Under the pieces are notes generated by a model. The model saw only the letters and a program-made list of their open reading frames with translations. It was not told the origin of the DNA and ran no database searches. A DNA stretch of 64,000 bases from Streptomyces sp. Ag109_O5-1 (GTDB lineage Bacteria; Actinomycetota; Actinomycetes; Streptomycetales; Streptomycetaceae): assembly GCF_003814875.1 (NCBI RefSeq), contig NZ_RKQF01000001.1, positions 6,262,001 through 6,326,000 on the forward strand, read 5' to 3'. A program made the position numbers and the translations under genes. Below are positions 35,627 through 42,714 of the stretch, piece after piece; within the stretch, counting starts at the first letter, position 1, and each line of letters opens with the position of its first letter.

Positions 35627-36265
35627 GTGTCTGAGGTGAGCCCAGAAGAGTCCGAGCTTGAAGTGAGTCCAGAGGGGTTCAGGCTCGGCAGGAGACGCCG
35701 TGACTGGCAGATGGGGAGGATGCCCGCATCTGAGCAGGACTGGGTCACTGAGTATCGTCTCTTGCTCAAGCGCGTAGAGAGTTACGTAGACGTGTACGGG
35801 CGCCGGAGCGATGAGGTGGAGAGTCTCACGCAGCAAGTAGCCGAACTCACGGCAGAGACGGAGCAGCTCAGGACTGAGCGCGAGCAGCCTGTATTTCATC
35901 TCGGTAAGCGCCCAGAGACGCCCGAGGAGATCGACGCCGAAGTTCGTCTGCGCGAGATCGAGCGGCGCTGGGAAGTTGAACTCGCAGATCGGAAGCATCG
36001 GGCAGATCTTGCCTTCGAGCAATCCGGGCTCATACGACGCGCAGAGGGTGTTCGTGGCTGGGCGCTGGTGGCCGTAGTTTTTTCGATCATCGCCTCCCCG
36101 TGGGTAGCCATGATCGCTGGGGTCGCTGCGAAGGACTTCAGCCTCTATGTGACACCGGTCACGGGGATCGCCGGAGCCATCATCGGTTACTGGTTCGGCC
36201 AAGGACAGCAGAATGAGCTACGGCCTCCTACCGTCGCCAACTCCTCTGCCTCTCCGGGAAGCTGA
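35627..36265 (+). CDS. Coiled-coil protein with C-terminal membrane hairpin
   Basis: This 212-residue protein has an Arg-rich N-terminus, a long coiled coil (about residues 45-130, including LTQQVAELTAETEQLRTERE) and two membrane segments near the end (GWALVAVVFSIIASPWVAMI and VTGIAGAIIGYWFG). GTG 35627 follows GGGAGGAGC. Its start abuts the cut end of the integrase gene. The family is not recognised; a membrane-tethered filament or sensor is one possibility. Confidence 0.72.
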   Translation: MSEVSPEESELEVSPEGFRLGRRRRDWQMGRMPASEQDWVTEYRLLLKRVESYVDVYGRRSDEVESLTQQVAELTAETEQLRTEREQPVFHLGKRPETPEEIDAEVRLREIERRWEVELADRKHRADLAFEQSGLIRRAEGVRGWALVAVVFSIIASPWVAMIAGVAAKDFSLYVTPVTGIAGAIIGYWFGQGQQNELRPPTVANSSASPGS

Positions 36266-36319
36266 CCTCACCGAGGCCGCTTGGCCCTTCTCCCGAGGGC
36301 ATCGAAGTGCCGCTGCGGC

Positions 36320-36612
36320 AACCCTGATGCCATTTAATGGCTTTCGGGGCCTTGTGCATCTCCGCGCCCCCTGCTCGACGAGGAACCGGGCGAGGTCGGC
36401 CTGGGTAGCAGGGCGTCGAAGGTCATCACATGTCCGGTCAGGTCGAGCGGATCCTGGAGGGTCATGAGCGCGATGATCTCGTTCGTCTTCGCCGGCACTT
36501 CTCGCTGGGTAAGGAGGACACCGTCTATGCGGAACGCGGACACGAGGTGGCTGCCGTCTCGCGAGGCTGAGGCTATGGGGGACGGATCGGGCTCGCTAAC
36601 GTGACGAGACAA
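36320..36612 (-). pseudogene. ISAs1-family transposase remnant
   Basis: The frame contains QREVPAKTNEIIALMTL and DLTGHVMTFDALLP, the core of ISAs1-type DDE transposases around the second catalytic Asp. After DALL the homology continues in another frame (ADLARFLVEQG), so a base was gained or lost near 36400. Start and end of the transposase are missing. Confidence 0.8.
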
Positions 36613-36653
36613 GTCCTGCCGGGCCGGGCGATCTGGTCCCGGCCACAGCAGTG

Positions 36654-37163
36654 TCAGTCATGGTGGTCGGTGGCTTCGTTCGCAGGATCTCCGATTGGTC
36701 TCCAGCTCGTCGTTGTCCCGCCCGTTTGCATCTCACCCGGCCATCCTTGAGAGAGCGGAAGCGAATATCGGTGCATGCCCGAGTCGCTTTCGAATCGGTA
36801 TCCAGTCAGCACTGCGCCATCAGGTAGGGGTTCTCCAGCGAAGCGAAGGCCGAAACGCTCGATCACGGGTGAAAGAGTGAGCTCTTGATCTGACCCATCA
36901 CTCAACTCTGCGGTCAACGACGTTACCGATGGCAACGTGCAAGCGACGATGAATGGGGGTAGGTTTTCCGCCTGGCCAAACGAGACAATGACTGGCCTTT
37001 CCTTGCGTTCCTGACCTCGACGGAATCCGCCCGATGAGTGCTCTTCCCCGAGATGAAGGTGCAGCATTACTCCGAGCGAACCATGGAGGTGGTTATCGAC
37101 CCTGACTTGCCACTCCAAGCCATCGGGCCGGGCCCCCGAATGTACCTGAACTTTTTCATTCAC
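36654..37163 (-). CDS. Unknown protein in lower-GC operon of element A
   Basis: This 169-residue protein begins at GTG 37163 (GGAGGCTCCC upstream) as VNEKVQVHSGARPDGLEW. It has no signal peptide and contains GVMLHLHLGEEHSSGG and RYSLPLSQGWPGEMQTG. The family is not recognised. Local GC is near 57 % (36901-36960), far below the neighbours, so the pair of genes seems newly acquired. It lies 22 bp after the secreted protein and probably shares its transcript; an effector with a cytoplasmic partner is one guess. Confidence 0.6.
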   Translation of the reverse strand: MNEKVQVHSGARPDGLEWQVRVDNHLHGSLGVMLHLHLGEEHSSGGFRRGQERKERPVIVSFGQAENLPPFIVACTLPSVTSLTAELSDGSDQELTLSPVIERFGLRFAGEPLPDGAVLTGYRFESDSGMHRYSLPLSQGWPGEMQTGGTTTSWRPIGDPANEATDHHD

Positions 37164-37185
37164 GGGAGCCTCCGGAAATCGTTTT

Positions 37186-37710
37186 CTAGTCGTGGATCTC
37201 CGCGCAAGGATACCCACTGATCTCGTCCCAGTAGGTGCATACCGCGGTTCCGTTCGGGTAATGCCCCGTGGGCCCATGTGCCCAGTAGTAGAATCCCGGG
37301 CCACTGCTGTCGGAGCAGATTATTCCGCTGTGCTTCGCGCCGTAGGTACTTCCATGGAGCCAGTCGCCCGTAGCGACTGTACAGCCTACGTTTCCGGCCG
37401 CTGTGCTGGTCCACTCGTCGACGGTCAGCCCCGTGCCCGTGATGTTCATGCAGACCTGGTCGTCGCATGGGTGGGCGTTGGCCGGGCTCACGAGGCGCGA
37501 GTGAGCCTTGCTTATCGCCATGGAGATCCCAGGGACGGCGTTCGGATGCTCATTCAGATACTTCAGCGAGACCCAGCCGGCCGTCCCTCCATCTATCTGG
37601 ACGAATCCCTTTTCTGTGCCAGCGTCGGTACTCGCGTATGCTGGACTGCCGAGGAACGCTATAGCGGCTACGGCGGTGATCCTCGTGAGATTTCTTAACG
37701 CGGTGCGCAT
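37186..37710 (-). CDS. Secreted Cys-containing protein with TTA codon
   Basis: This 174-residue protein has a signal peptide (NLTRITAVAAIAFLGSPAYA) and a mature domain with six Cys residues (HPCDDQVCMN, NVGCTVATGDWLHG, GIICSDSSG, TAVCTYW, GYPCAEIHD). GFYYWAHGPTGHYPNGT recalls small actinobacterial secreted proteins. Codon 5 is TTA, so bldA may control it. The ATG at 37710 has GGAGTGAC upstream. It is the first gene of a two-gene, lower-GC operon. Confidence 0.72.
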   Translation of the reverse strand: MRTALRNLTRITAVAAIAFLGSPAYASTDAGTEKGFVQIDGGTAGWVSLKYLNEHPNAVPGISMAISKAHSRLVSPANAHPCDDQVCMNITGTGLTVDEWTSTAAGNVGCTVATGDWLHGSTYGAKHSGIICSDSSGPGFYYWAHGPTGHYPNGTAVCTYWDEISGYPCAEIHD

Positions 37711-38076
37711 TCCAGTCACTCCTTCCTCTGGACATTTCATGTGTCACGCTTTCACGTAGTCGTAACGGCGAGAAATGGCGGAATAAGCCACTCCGTACGA
37801 CGAGCACTCCTGATTCGGCCACCAACCGTGAAGCGAGAACAGGGGAGGCAGGAGCGTGACTGAGGTCGGGCCGCGCGGTGAAGAGAGCGCGGCAGAGCGC
37901 CAAGGTCGTCCCGCGTGGACGCCATCCGTCCACATACATAGCGGCAGAGAGAAACGGTCCGCTACTCAGTGGCGGGGGGTATGGGAGGTAGCCAGCGGAC
38001 CTCAGTGGACCACTGCCCCGCTCGGCTCTCGATCTCGGTACGCCGGACCCGCTCCGGCCCGGGTCGGCGGAGGCAC
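37711..38076. other. Non-coding stretch of element A
   Basis: Apart from the promoter side of the secreted-protein gene (AT-richer near 37740-37800) I see no gene, hairpin or clear repeat here. Confidence 0.4.
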
Positions 38077-38144
38077 GGTGTGTCTGAGCGGCCGAAGGGA
38101 ACGGTCTTGAAATCGTTCGTTGCAGGAGGTGCAACCGTTCAAAA
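38077..38144 (+). pseudogene. tRNA-Ser(TGA)-like remnant lacking its 3' part
   Basis: The segment aligns with the window's tRNA-Ser(TGA): 5' GGTGTGT, D-arm GAGCGGCCGAAGGGAACGG, anticodon region TCTTGAAA and a variable arm GTTGCA/TGCAAC. After that the T arm and 3' acceptor are missing, and element A's arm repeats begin. The anticodon stem is altered (CGGT faces TCGT). It cannot make a working tRNA. Confidence 0.6.
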
Positions 38145-38145
38145 C

Positions 38146-38168
38146 TGACGGCAACCTTGACGGCAACG
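38146..38168 (+). promoter_or_regulatory. Element A right arm-type repeats
   Basis: TGACGGCAAC occurs at 38146 and 38158, with a partial ACGGCAC at 38169. It lies 84 bp before att repeat 2 and matches the left-end word. Confidence 0.75.
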
Positions 38169-38251
38169 ACGGCACGTAGTGGCTGTTGATCACAATCATC
38201 AGCGATCAGCCGGGTGGAAGGCGGAGTGGCCGCCCAACAGCCTGCCCGATC

Positions 38252-38294
38252 CTACGGATCAGAAGGTTGCAGGTTCGAATCCTGCCGAGTGCAC
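38252..38294 (+). repeat. att repeat 2 (A/B junction)
   Basis: Identical 43-bp copy of the tRNA-Arg 3' part. The next 16 bp (ACAGGTCAAAGGCCCC) are also shared with att repeat 3. Confidence 0.97.
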
Positions 38295-38300
38295 ACAGGT

Positions 38301-38330
38301 CAAAGGCCCCGGATTACTCCGGGGCCTTTG
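38301..38330. terminator. Element B tRNA-side terminator
   Basis: CAAAGGCCCCGGA (38301-38313) pairs perfectly with 38318-38330 around TTAC. Confidence 0.9.
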
Positions 38331-38344
38331 TCGTTTCGGGGTCG

Positions 38345-38367
38345 TACAGCAGCGAAATACAGCAACG
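38345..38367 (+). promoter_or_regulatory. Element B left arm-type repeats
   Basis: TACAGCAGCG (38345) and TACAGCAACG (38358) are spaced 13 bp, 51 bp after the att core. Confidence 0.75.
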
Positions 38368-38374
38368 GCTGATG

Positions 38375-38715
38375 TCAGCCGTCGGTCCGTGCCCCGCCCA
38401 TCGCTTCCGACAGCTTGCCGAGCGCGGCCCGCACTTCCTCCTCGCTCGCTTCCGCGTAGACCTCCATCGTCATGGCGATCTGTGAGTGCCGGAGGATGCG
38501 CTGAGCCACCTTGGGGTGGACTTTCAGGGCGACCAGGAGCGAGCTGCACGTGTGCCGGGTGTTCCGGAGCGGGATGACCCGGAGGCCGGCACGGCGAGAG
38601 GGAGAGCGAACATGCGGGTGAGGTTGCCCGGCTCGATCGGGGTCCCGTACTTCGTGGTGAAGATGAGTCCCCGGGTGTCCTGCCAGAGATCACCGGCTGC
38701 CTTCCGGTCGCCATC
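38375..38715 (-). pseudogene. Element B tyrosine integrase remnant
   Basis: In one frame GLIFTTKYGTPIEPGNLTRM is seen. After a frameshift near 38600 the homology continues as RVIPLRNTRHTCSSLLVALK, LRHSQIAMTMEVYAEASEEE and ends at TGA 38375-38377. The His of the H-x-x-R box is Arg here; the later His and nucleophile Tyr remain. Everything upstream of about 38715 is gone, replaced by an ATPase gene fragment on the other strand. Confidence 0.82.
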
Positions 38716-39009
38716 GGCACCAACGCCCTGGTGCACACCGCCAGCGGCGAGACCGCCGGCACCTTCCACGTCACGCTCACCGCCTCCGAGCTGATGACCG
38801 TCATCGAGGTGGCCGACTCAGGAGGCGCCAAGACCGCCCCCGAGATCCAGCAGCCATCTGGCAATGCCACCCATGGCCGCGGACTCGGCATCGTGGCCAC
38901 CCTCGCCGACAACGTGCTTGTTCACGGCGACGACTCCGGACGCACCGTCACCGCGGAGCTCCGCACCCCGGCACCGTGTTACGCACACCCCGGAGACCGC
39001 CAGTGCTGA
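38710..39009 (+). pseudogene. RsbW-like ATPase, 5'-truncated
   Basis: The frame reads VAIGTNALVHTASGETAGTF (end of an N box), IEVADSGGAKTAP (G1) and HGRGLGIVATLADNVLV (G2), then stops at 39009. The first half of the GHKL domain is missing, cut at the same point as the integrase. This dates the deletion to one event. The stop overlaps the next gene's GTG. Confidence 0.75.
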
Positions 39010-39398
39010 CGAACAAGCCCCTGCGCGGCTACTGGTGCGAGTGCTGGACCGAGGACCTCAGCGACGGAATGCAGTGGCCGGCACTCCGGGCATCCTTCGA
39101 CGCCTACTCGGCTCCCCAGGCGGACAGATGGGTAGCCGTCACCCTCCGCACCATCTCGCCTGCACTGGACCCCGACGCGTCGGACCAGGCATGGGCCTGG
39201 CTGTACCAAGGCCGCATCACAACGAGGCAGGCCCTCATGCGCGCCGAACCCTGCGCAGTCACAGTCGCCCAGGACCAAACCCGCATCACCTGGACCATCC
39301 GCCCAGTGCTCTTCCTGCCACTGGCACATCGTCAGGGCCCCGAACTCCCGCCCTGCACCCAGGAATTCAAACCCGGCACGCCCCACGCGTCCGACTGA
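39003..39398 (+). CDS. Small protein coupled to the ATPase gene
   Basis: This 131-residue protein begins VLTNKPLRGYWCECWTEDL and contains QADRWVAVTLRTISPALDP and ITTRQALMRAEPCAVTV. GTG 39003 overlaps the ATPase stop and has GGAGAC upstream. The family is not recognised; similar small genes often follow RsbW-like genes in Streptomyces, as I recall. With its partner truncated it may be idle. Confidence 0.6.
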   Translation: MLTNKPLRGYWCECWTEDLSDGMQWPALRASFDAYSAPQADRWVAVTLRTISPALDPDASDQAWAWLYQGRITTRQALMRAEPCAVTVAQDQTRITWTIRPVLFLPLAHRQGPELPPCTQEFKPGTPHASD

Positions 39399-39823
39399 GT
39401 AACAACCTTCTTCACGGGTTCAAGGGCCCGCGCACGGCGCGGGCTGGCCCCCTGGGCCCGGCCCCTTTGCGCCTTCGGCGCCAGGGCCGTGCCCCTGGGG
39501 CCGCAGCGAGCTACGGCCCTGAGTCGAGACCTGGACGAACGCAGCCACGGCGAGAACGAGCCTCCGGCGGGGGGCGCTCAGGCTCCGAGATGGCGGGGGC
39601 GCCGTTCGCGAGTGCCGGCGGACAGTGGCGTGCGTGGGGTGCTCCCATCCCGCCTGCCATCGACCCAGGCAGAGCCGAGCAGACGCGGCCCATGGCGTCC
39701 AGGTCGTTCGTACAGTGGCGCGCTCCACCTGGACGCCATGAACCACGCCCGCTCCACATGCGTGTGGGTCGACGGCAGACGGGATGGGAGCTGAGGAGGG
39801 TGGTGAAGGTGCAGCTCGAAGAA
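39399..39823. other. Structured non-coding stretch in element B
   Basis: Three inverted repeats: GCCCGCGC/GCGCGGGC (39426-39444), GCGCC/GGCGC (39469-39481), and CATGGCGTCCAGGT at 39691-39704 facing its exact complement at 39727-39740 (22-nt spacer). No gene with good codon use is seen. An origin, transfer site or regulatory RNA is possible. Confidence 0.5.
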
Positions 39824-40003
39824 TCAATCTTCGTCATCCGACGAGGAGCCCCGTCGTACGGAGTACACCAAGATCCCTACCAGCGTCAGGACGACCAGCC
39901 CCCATATCCCCGACGACCAACCCGCACTGTTGTCACCCTTGAGAGGCGACAAGCCGCCGGGACCAACGGCGAAGATCCCACGCCCCACATCCCCCAGGTT
40001 CAT
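39824..40003 (-). CDS. Small single-span membrane protein
   Basis: This 59-residue protein begins MNLGDVGRGIFAVGPGGLSP, has one membrane segment (SSGIWGLVVLTLVGILVYSV) and ends in a charged tail (RRGSSSDDED). The ribosome site is weak. Composition and topology look genuine; the function is unknown. Confidence 0.55.
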   Translation of the reverse strand: MNLGDVGRGIFAVGPGGLSPLKGDNSAGWSSGIWGLVVLTLVGILVYSVRRGSSSDDED

Positions 40004-40347
40004 GGGCGAAGCGTATTGCCGCCTACGATCCACGGCTAGGAGCGCGGCGCCTGGCAGCCCAGCCCAAGGGCGCACGTGCCCCTTGCGTGCCCGATCGTGC
40101 AGACACCGGCGGGGAACACCAGGGAACACCGGGAAGCGCGCCAGGAAGGTGCAGGTCACCGTCTCGCCAGATCAGCAGCCACCCACGTACGCGATCTTCC
40201 AAACTGGGGCTCTGGGTGACTAGGGCCCGAGGGTCCCTGCGCGGCCGGCTTGGCCGAGTCATCGAGAACACACCGCTCGGCGAGTGAGCGCGAGGGGCGG
40301 TCTTACAGCGGGGTCCGTTTAGAGGGTGTGTGAGGACGCGGGCGCCG
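40004..40347. other. Gap upstream of the small membrane protein
   Basis: I see no gene or strong hairpin in this 344-bp gap between the small membrane gene's start and the PP2C stop codon. Confidence 0.4.
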
Positions 40348-42315
40348 TCATGTGCGGCGGATGACCAGCACGGCCACGTCGTCGGCGTGGTCCACCGCGA
40401 CCGCGGCGTCGAGGATGCGGTCGGCGGTCTCCTCGGCGTTCAGCCCGTCGTGGACGGCTTGAGCGGCCAGTGTTCCGGCTCGTTCCAGTCCGGCTTCCAG
40501 CGTCAGGGCCGGTCCTTCGACCACGCCGTCGGTGACCATGACCAGCGCGCTGTCCTCGTCCAGGGTGAAGGTCTCCTCCCGGTACTCGGTGCCGGGCACG
40601 ACTCCCAGGACCGGCCCGCCCGGCAGCTCACGGACATCGTGGCTGCCGTCACTGTGCGCGTACAGCAACGGCACATGGCCGGCGCTGGTGCCGGTGACCC
40701 GTCCGTCGCGTGGGTCGACGTGCAGAATGGTGCAGCTGGCGAATCGTGCCGGATCCATCGGGGCCAGCAGCTCGTTGGTCCGCATCAGCACGGTAGCGGG
40801 ATCCGGTTCCTGGGCGGCGATCGCGCGCATGGACAGGCGGACCTGTCCCATGAAGGCGGCGGCGTCCACGTCGTGCCCCTGGACGTCGCCGATCTCCAGT
40901 GCGATCGCGCCGTCGGGCATCACGAAGGCGTCGTACCAGTCTCCGCCGATATCGAGCCCGTCCCGGCTCGGCCGGTAGCGGGCGGCGACCTCCAGGCCCG
41001 GGAGGTGCTCGGGCAGCGTGGGGAGCATGGTCTGCTGGAGTGCCATGGCCAGCTCGACGCGCGCCTGCTGCGATCTGATGCGCCGCAGTGCCTGACCTGC
41101 CAGGTCGGCCAGCGTGCCCATGAGGGTCAGCTCCTCCAGGGACGGCCGGTATCCACTGCGGTACGTAATCTGCCACGCTCCAAGTGGCAGATTGCCGCTC
41201 TCGCTGAGGGGGGTGATGGAGACGGTGTAGTCGGAGCCGAGCCGGGCGAGCCACGGCAAGGATGCCCCGTGCGGCCAACGGCGGACGTAGTCCTCCTGGT
41301 CGGGGACGAACTGCGGCTCGCCGGTGCGGATCGCTTCGGGCAGCGGGCTCGGATGGTCCAGTGACATGCCATGCAGGGCCTGCGCCTCCTCCGTCAATAT
41401 CCCGGCGTCGGAGGAGACGCTCAGGCGGCCGTCGTCGACGAGTGCGAACAGGGCACCGGTGGCGCCGAAGGTCGCGGCGAGCCGGGTCAGGACGACCTGC
41501 TGCAGTTCCTGCTCCGTGGCCGCGGTGATCAAGGCCGAGGAGAAGTCGGCAATGTCCTTGACGCGCTGTCGCTCGGCAGCCAGTGCGGCCCGCGCCTTCT
41601 CTCTGCGCTTCTCCTGTTTGGTGTCGTCGCGGACCACCCCGAAGACCCGTTCGGGGCCGCCGTACCCCAGCTGGATCCGACGGGTCTGAACGGCCAGCTG
41701 GTGCCAGCCGTCGTGCTCGGTGAGGTACCGAGACCTCACCCAGAGGGACTGGGCGGGGGGCGAGCGCAGGAGCTGCCGGAAGGCCTCCCGGTCGTCGGGG
41801 TGCACTGCCGAGATCATTCTGGACAGCGGGGCGGTGAAATCCGGGTAGAGCGCGACCAGGGCGGGTAGGCCACCGAGCCACTCCAGCTGCTGCTCATCGG
41901 GCGAGTACATCCACAGGCCGAGGTCGGCGGCCTCGGTGGCCAGCCGGAATGGGATCAGCAGGCTCGTCACGTCGTTCCGCGCGTCCAGGGCGTGCACCCA
42001 GACAAGCTGCTCGTCAGTGGAGGGATCCTTCACCGGCCGCGCCTCGAGCAAGGAGGCAACGGATGCTCCGCCGCGCCCGGGGAACTCCAGCACCCGCATC
42101 GCAACCGTCTTCGTCCGGGCGGCGTGGGCCACGAGACTCTCGACCGACGTCCGCTGGCTTGTGGGCCACAGATTGCCGAAGTCGCGTCCCTGACACTGCT
42201 CCGCCGGCTTGCCCAGCGCCGTGGCCATCGCAGCGTTGAGGCTGCGGATGGATCCGTCCGTCGTCAGAAGAGCCGACGGGTCAGCCCCTCGAAGAAGTTC
42301 GTCCGAGGCATCCAT
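40348..42315 (-). CDS. PAS-PAS-GAF-PP2C (SpoIIE/RsbU-type) phosphatase
   Basis: This 655-residue protein has two PAS domains (about 10-110 and 130-240; FGVVRDDTKQEKRREK ends the second), a GAF domain (260-410) and a SpoIIE phosphatase domain (420-655). The phosphatase metal site is intact: DIGGDWYDAFVMPDG, LEIGDVQGHDVDAA, LVMVTDGVVEG and HADDVAVLVIRR. It should dephosphorylate a STAS antagonist after sensing a signal. ATG 42315 has GGGAG 7 nt upstream. As cargo beside a truncated RsbW-like gene, it suggests element B once carried a partner-switch module. Confidence 0.9.
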   Translation of the reverse strand: MDASDELLRGADPSALLTTDGSIRSLNAAMATALGKPAEQCQGRDFGNLWPTSQRTSVESLVAHAARTKTVAMRVLEFPGRGGASVASLLEARPVKDPSTDEQLVWVHALDARNDVTSLLIPFRLATEAADLGLWMYSPDEQQLEWLGGLPALVALYPDFTAPLSRMISAVHPDDREAFRQLLRSPPAQSLWVRSRYLTEHDGWHQLAVQTRRIQLGYGGPERVFGVVRDDTKQEKRREKARAALAAERQRVKDIADFSSALITAATEQELQQVVLTRLAATFGATGALFALVDDGRLSVSSDAGILTEEAQALHGMSLDHPSPLPEAIRTGEPQFVPDQEDYVRRWPHGASLPWLARLGSDYTVSITPLSESGNLPLGAWQITYRSGYRPSLEELTLMGTLADLAGQALRRIRSQQARVELAMALQQTMLPTLPEHLPGLEVAARYRPSRDGLDIGGDWYDAFVMPDGAIALEIGDVQGHDVDAAAFMGQVRLSMRAIAAQEPDPATVLMRTNELLAPMDPARFASCTILHVDPRDGRVTGTSAGHVPLLYAHSDGSHDVRELPGGPVLGVVPGTEYREETFTLDEDSALVMVTDGVVEGPALTLEAGLERAGTLAAQAVHDGLNAEETADRILDAAVAVDHADDVAVLVIRRT

Positions 42316-42487
42316 CCGTGACTCCCTGGCGCATAACAAAAAGCCTCTTCAGCTATTTTTGCGTATTTTGGCGTGATGTTCCGATGAAGGGTGTGTCTGA
42401 CCGCCTGCGTCGAGTGACGACGGCAGGGAGCCCGCTGGACACGGTGGACGGCGGCTCGCGAAGGGGCTCGATGGATCTCGGTTGCGG

Positions 42488-42510
42488 TACAGCAACGGAG
42501 TACAGCAACC
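42488..42510 (+). promoter_or_regulatory. Element B right arm-type repeats
   Basis: TACAGCAACG (42488) and TACAGCAACC (42501) are spaced 13 bp, 83 bp before att repeat 3. They match the left-end word of the same element. Confidence 0.78.
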
Positions 42511-42592
42511 CCAGCAATGGCCCATGGCCCGTAGCGTCCCTTGGAGACTTCGACGCGACCGCTATGGCCGCCGTTGACCGACCCACATAGAG

Positions 42593-42635
42593 CTACGGAT
42601 CAGAAGGTTGCAGGTTCGAATCCTGCCGAGTGCAC
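42593..42635 (+). repeat. att repeat 3 (B/C junction)
   Basis: Identical 43-bp copy of the tRNA-Arg 3' part. Confidence 0.97.
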
Positions 42636-42640
42636 ACAGG

Positions 42641-42677
42641 TCAAAGGCCCCGCCGGTTCACCCGGTGGGGCCTTTGA
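42641..42677. terminator. Element C tRNA-side terminator
   Basis: TCAAAGGCCCCGCCGG (42641-42656) pairs with 42662-42677 with one G-T pair, around a 5-nt loop. Its 3' end overlaps the first arm repeat. Confidence 0.88.
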
Positions 42678-42697
42678 CATCAACGGCTGACATCAAC
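42675..42697 (+). promoter_or_regulatory. Element C left arm-type repeats
   Basis: TGACATCAAC occurs at 42675 and 42688 (13-bp period), 40 bp after the att core. Confidence 0.78.
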
Positions 42698-42714
42698 GCG
42701 GTTGAAAGCGGCGG

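Larger units (their letters stand above)
34478..38294. mobile_element. Element A of tRNA-Arg tandem array (defective)
   Basis: This 3.8-kb unit runs from att repeat 1 to att repeat 2. It carries a terminator, arm-type repeats at both ends, a truncated integrase next to the left att, an H-type lectin gene, a coiled-coil membrane protein, an ISAs1-family remnant, two lower-GC genes and a tRNA-Ser-like remnant. No replication or transfer gene is present, so it cannot move alone. Confidence 0.85.
38295..42635. mobile_element. Element B of tRNA-Arg tandem array (defective)
   Basis: This 4.3-kb unit runs from att repeat 2 to att repeat 3. It has its own terminator, TACAGCAAC-type repeats at both ends, a truncated integrase, a truncated ATPase gene coupled to a small gene, a structured non-coding stretch and a PAS/GAF/PP2C gene. 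No transfer or replication genes are present. Confidence 0.85.

Noticed and set aside
35618..36202. N-terminal half of the open frame in front of the element A integrase
   Set aside because: It lacks integrase core-binding features and is antisense to the coiled-coil gene, which has its own ribosome site and membrane segments.
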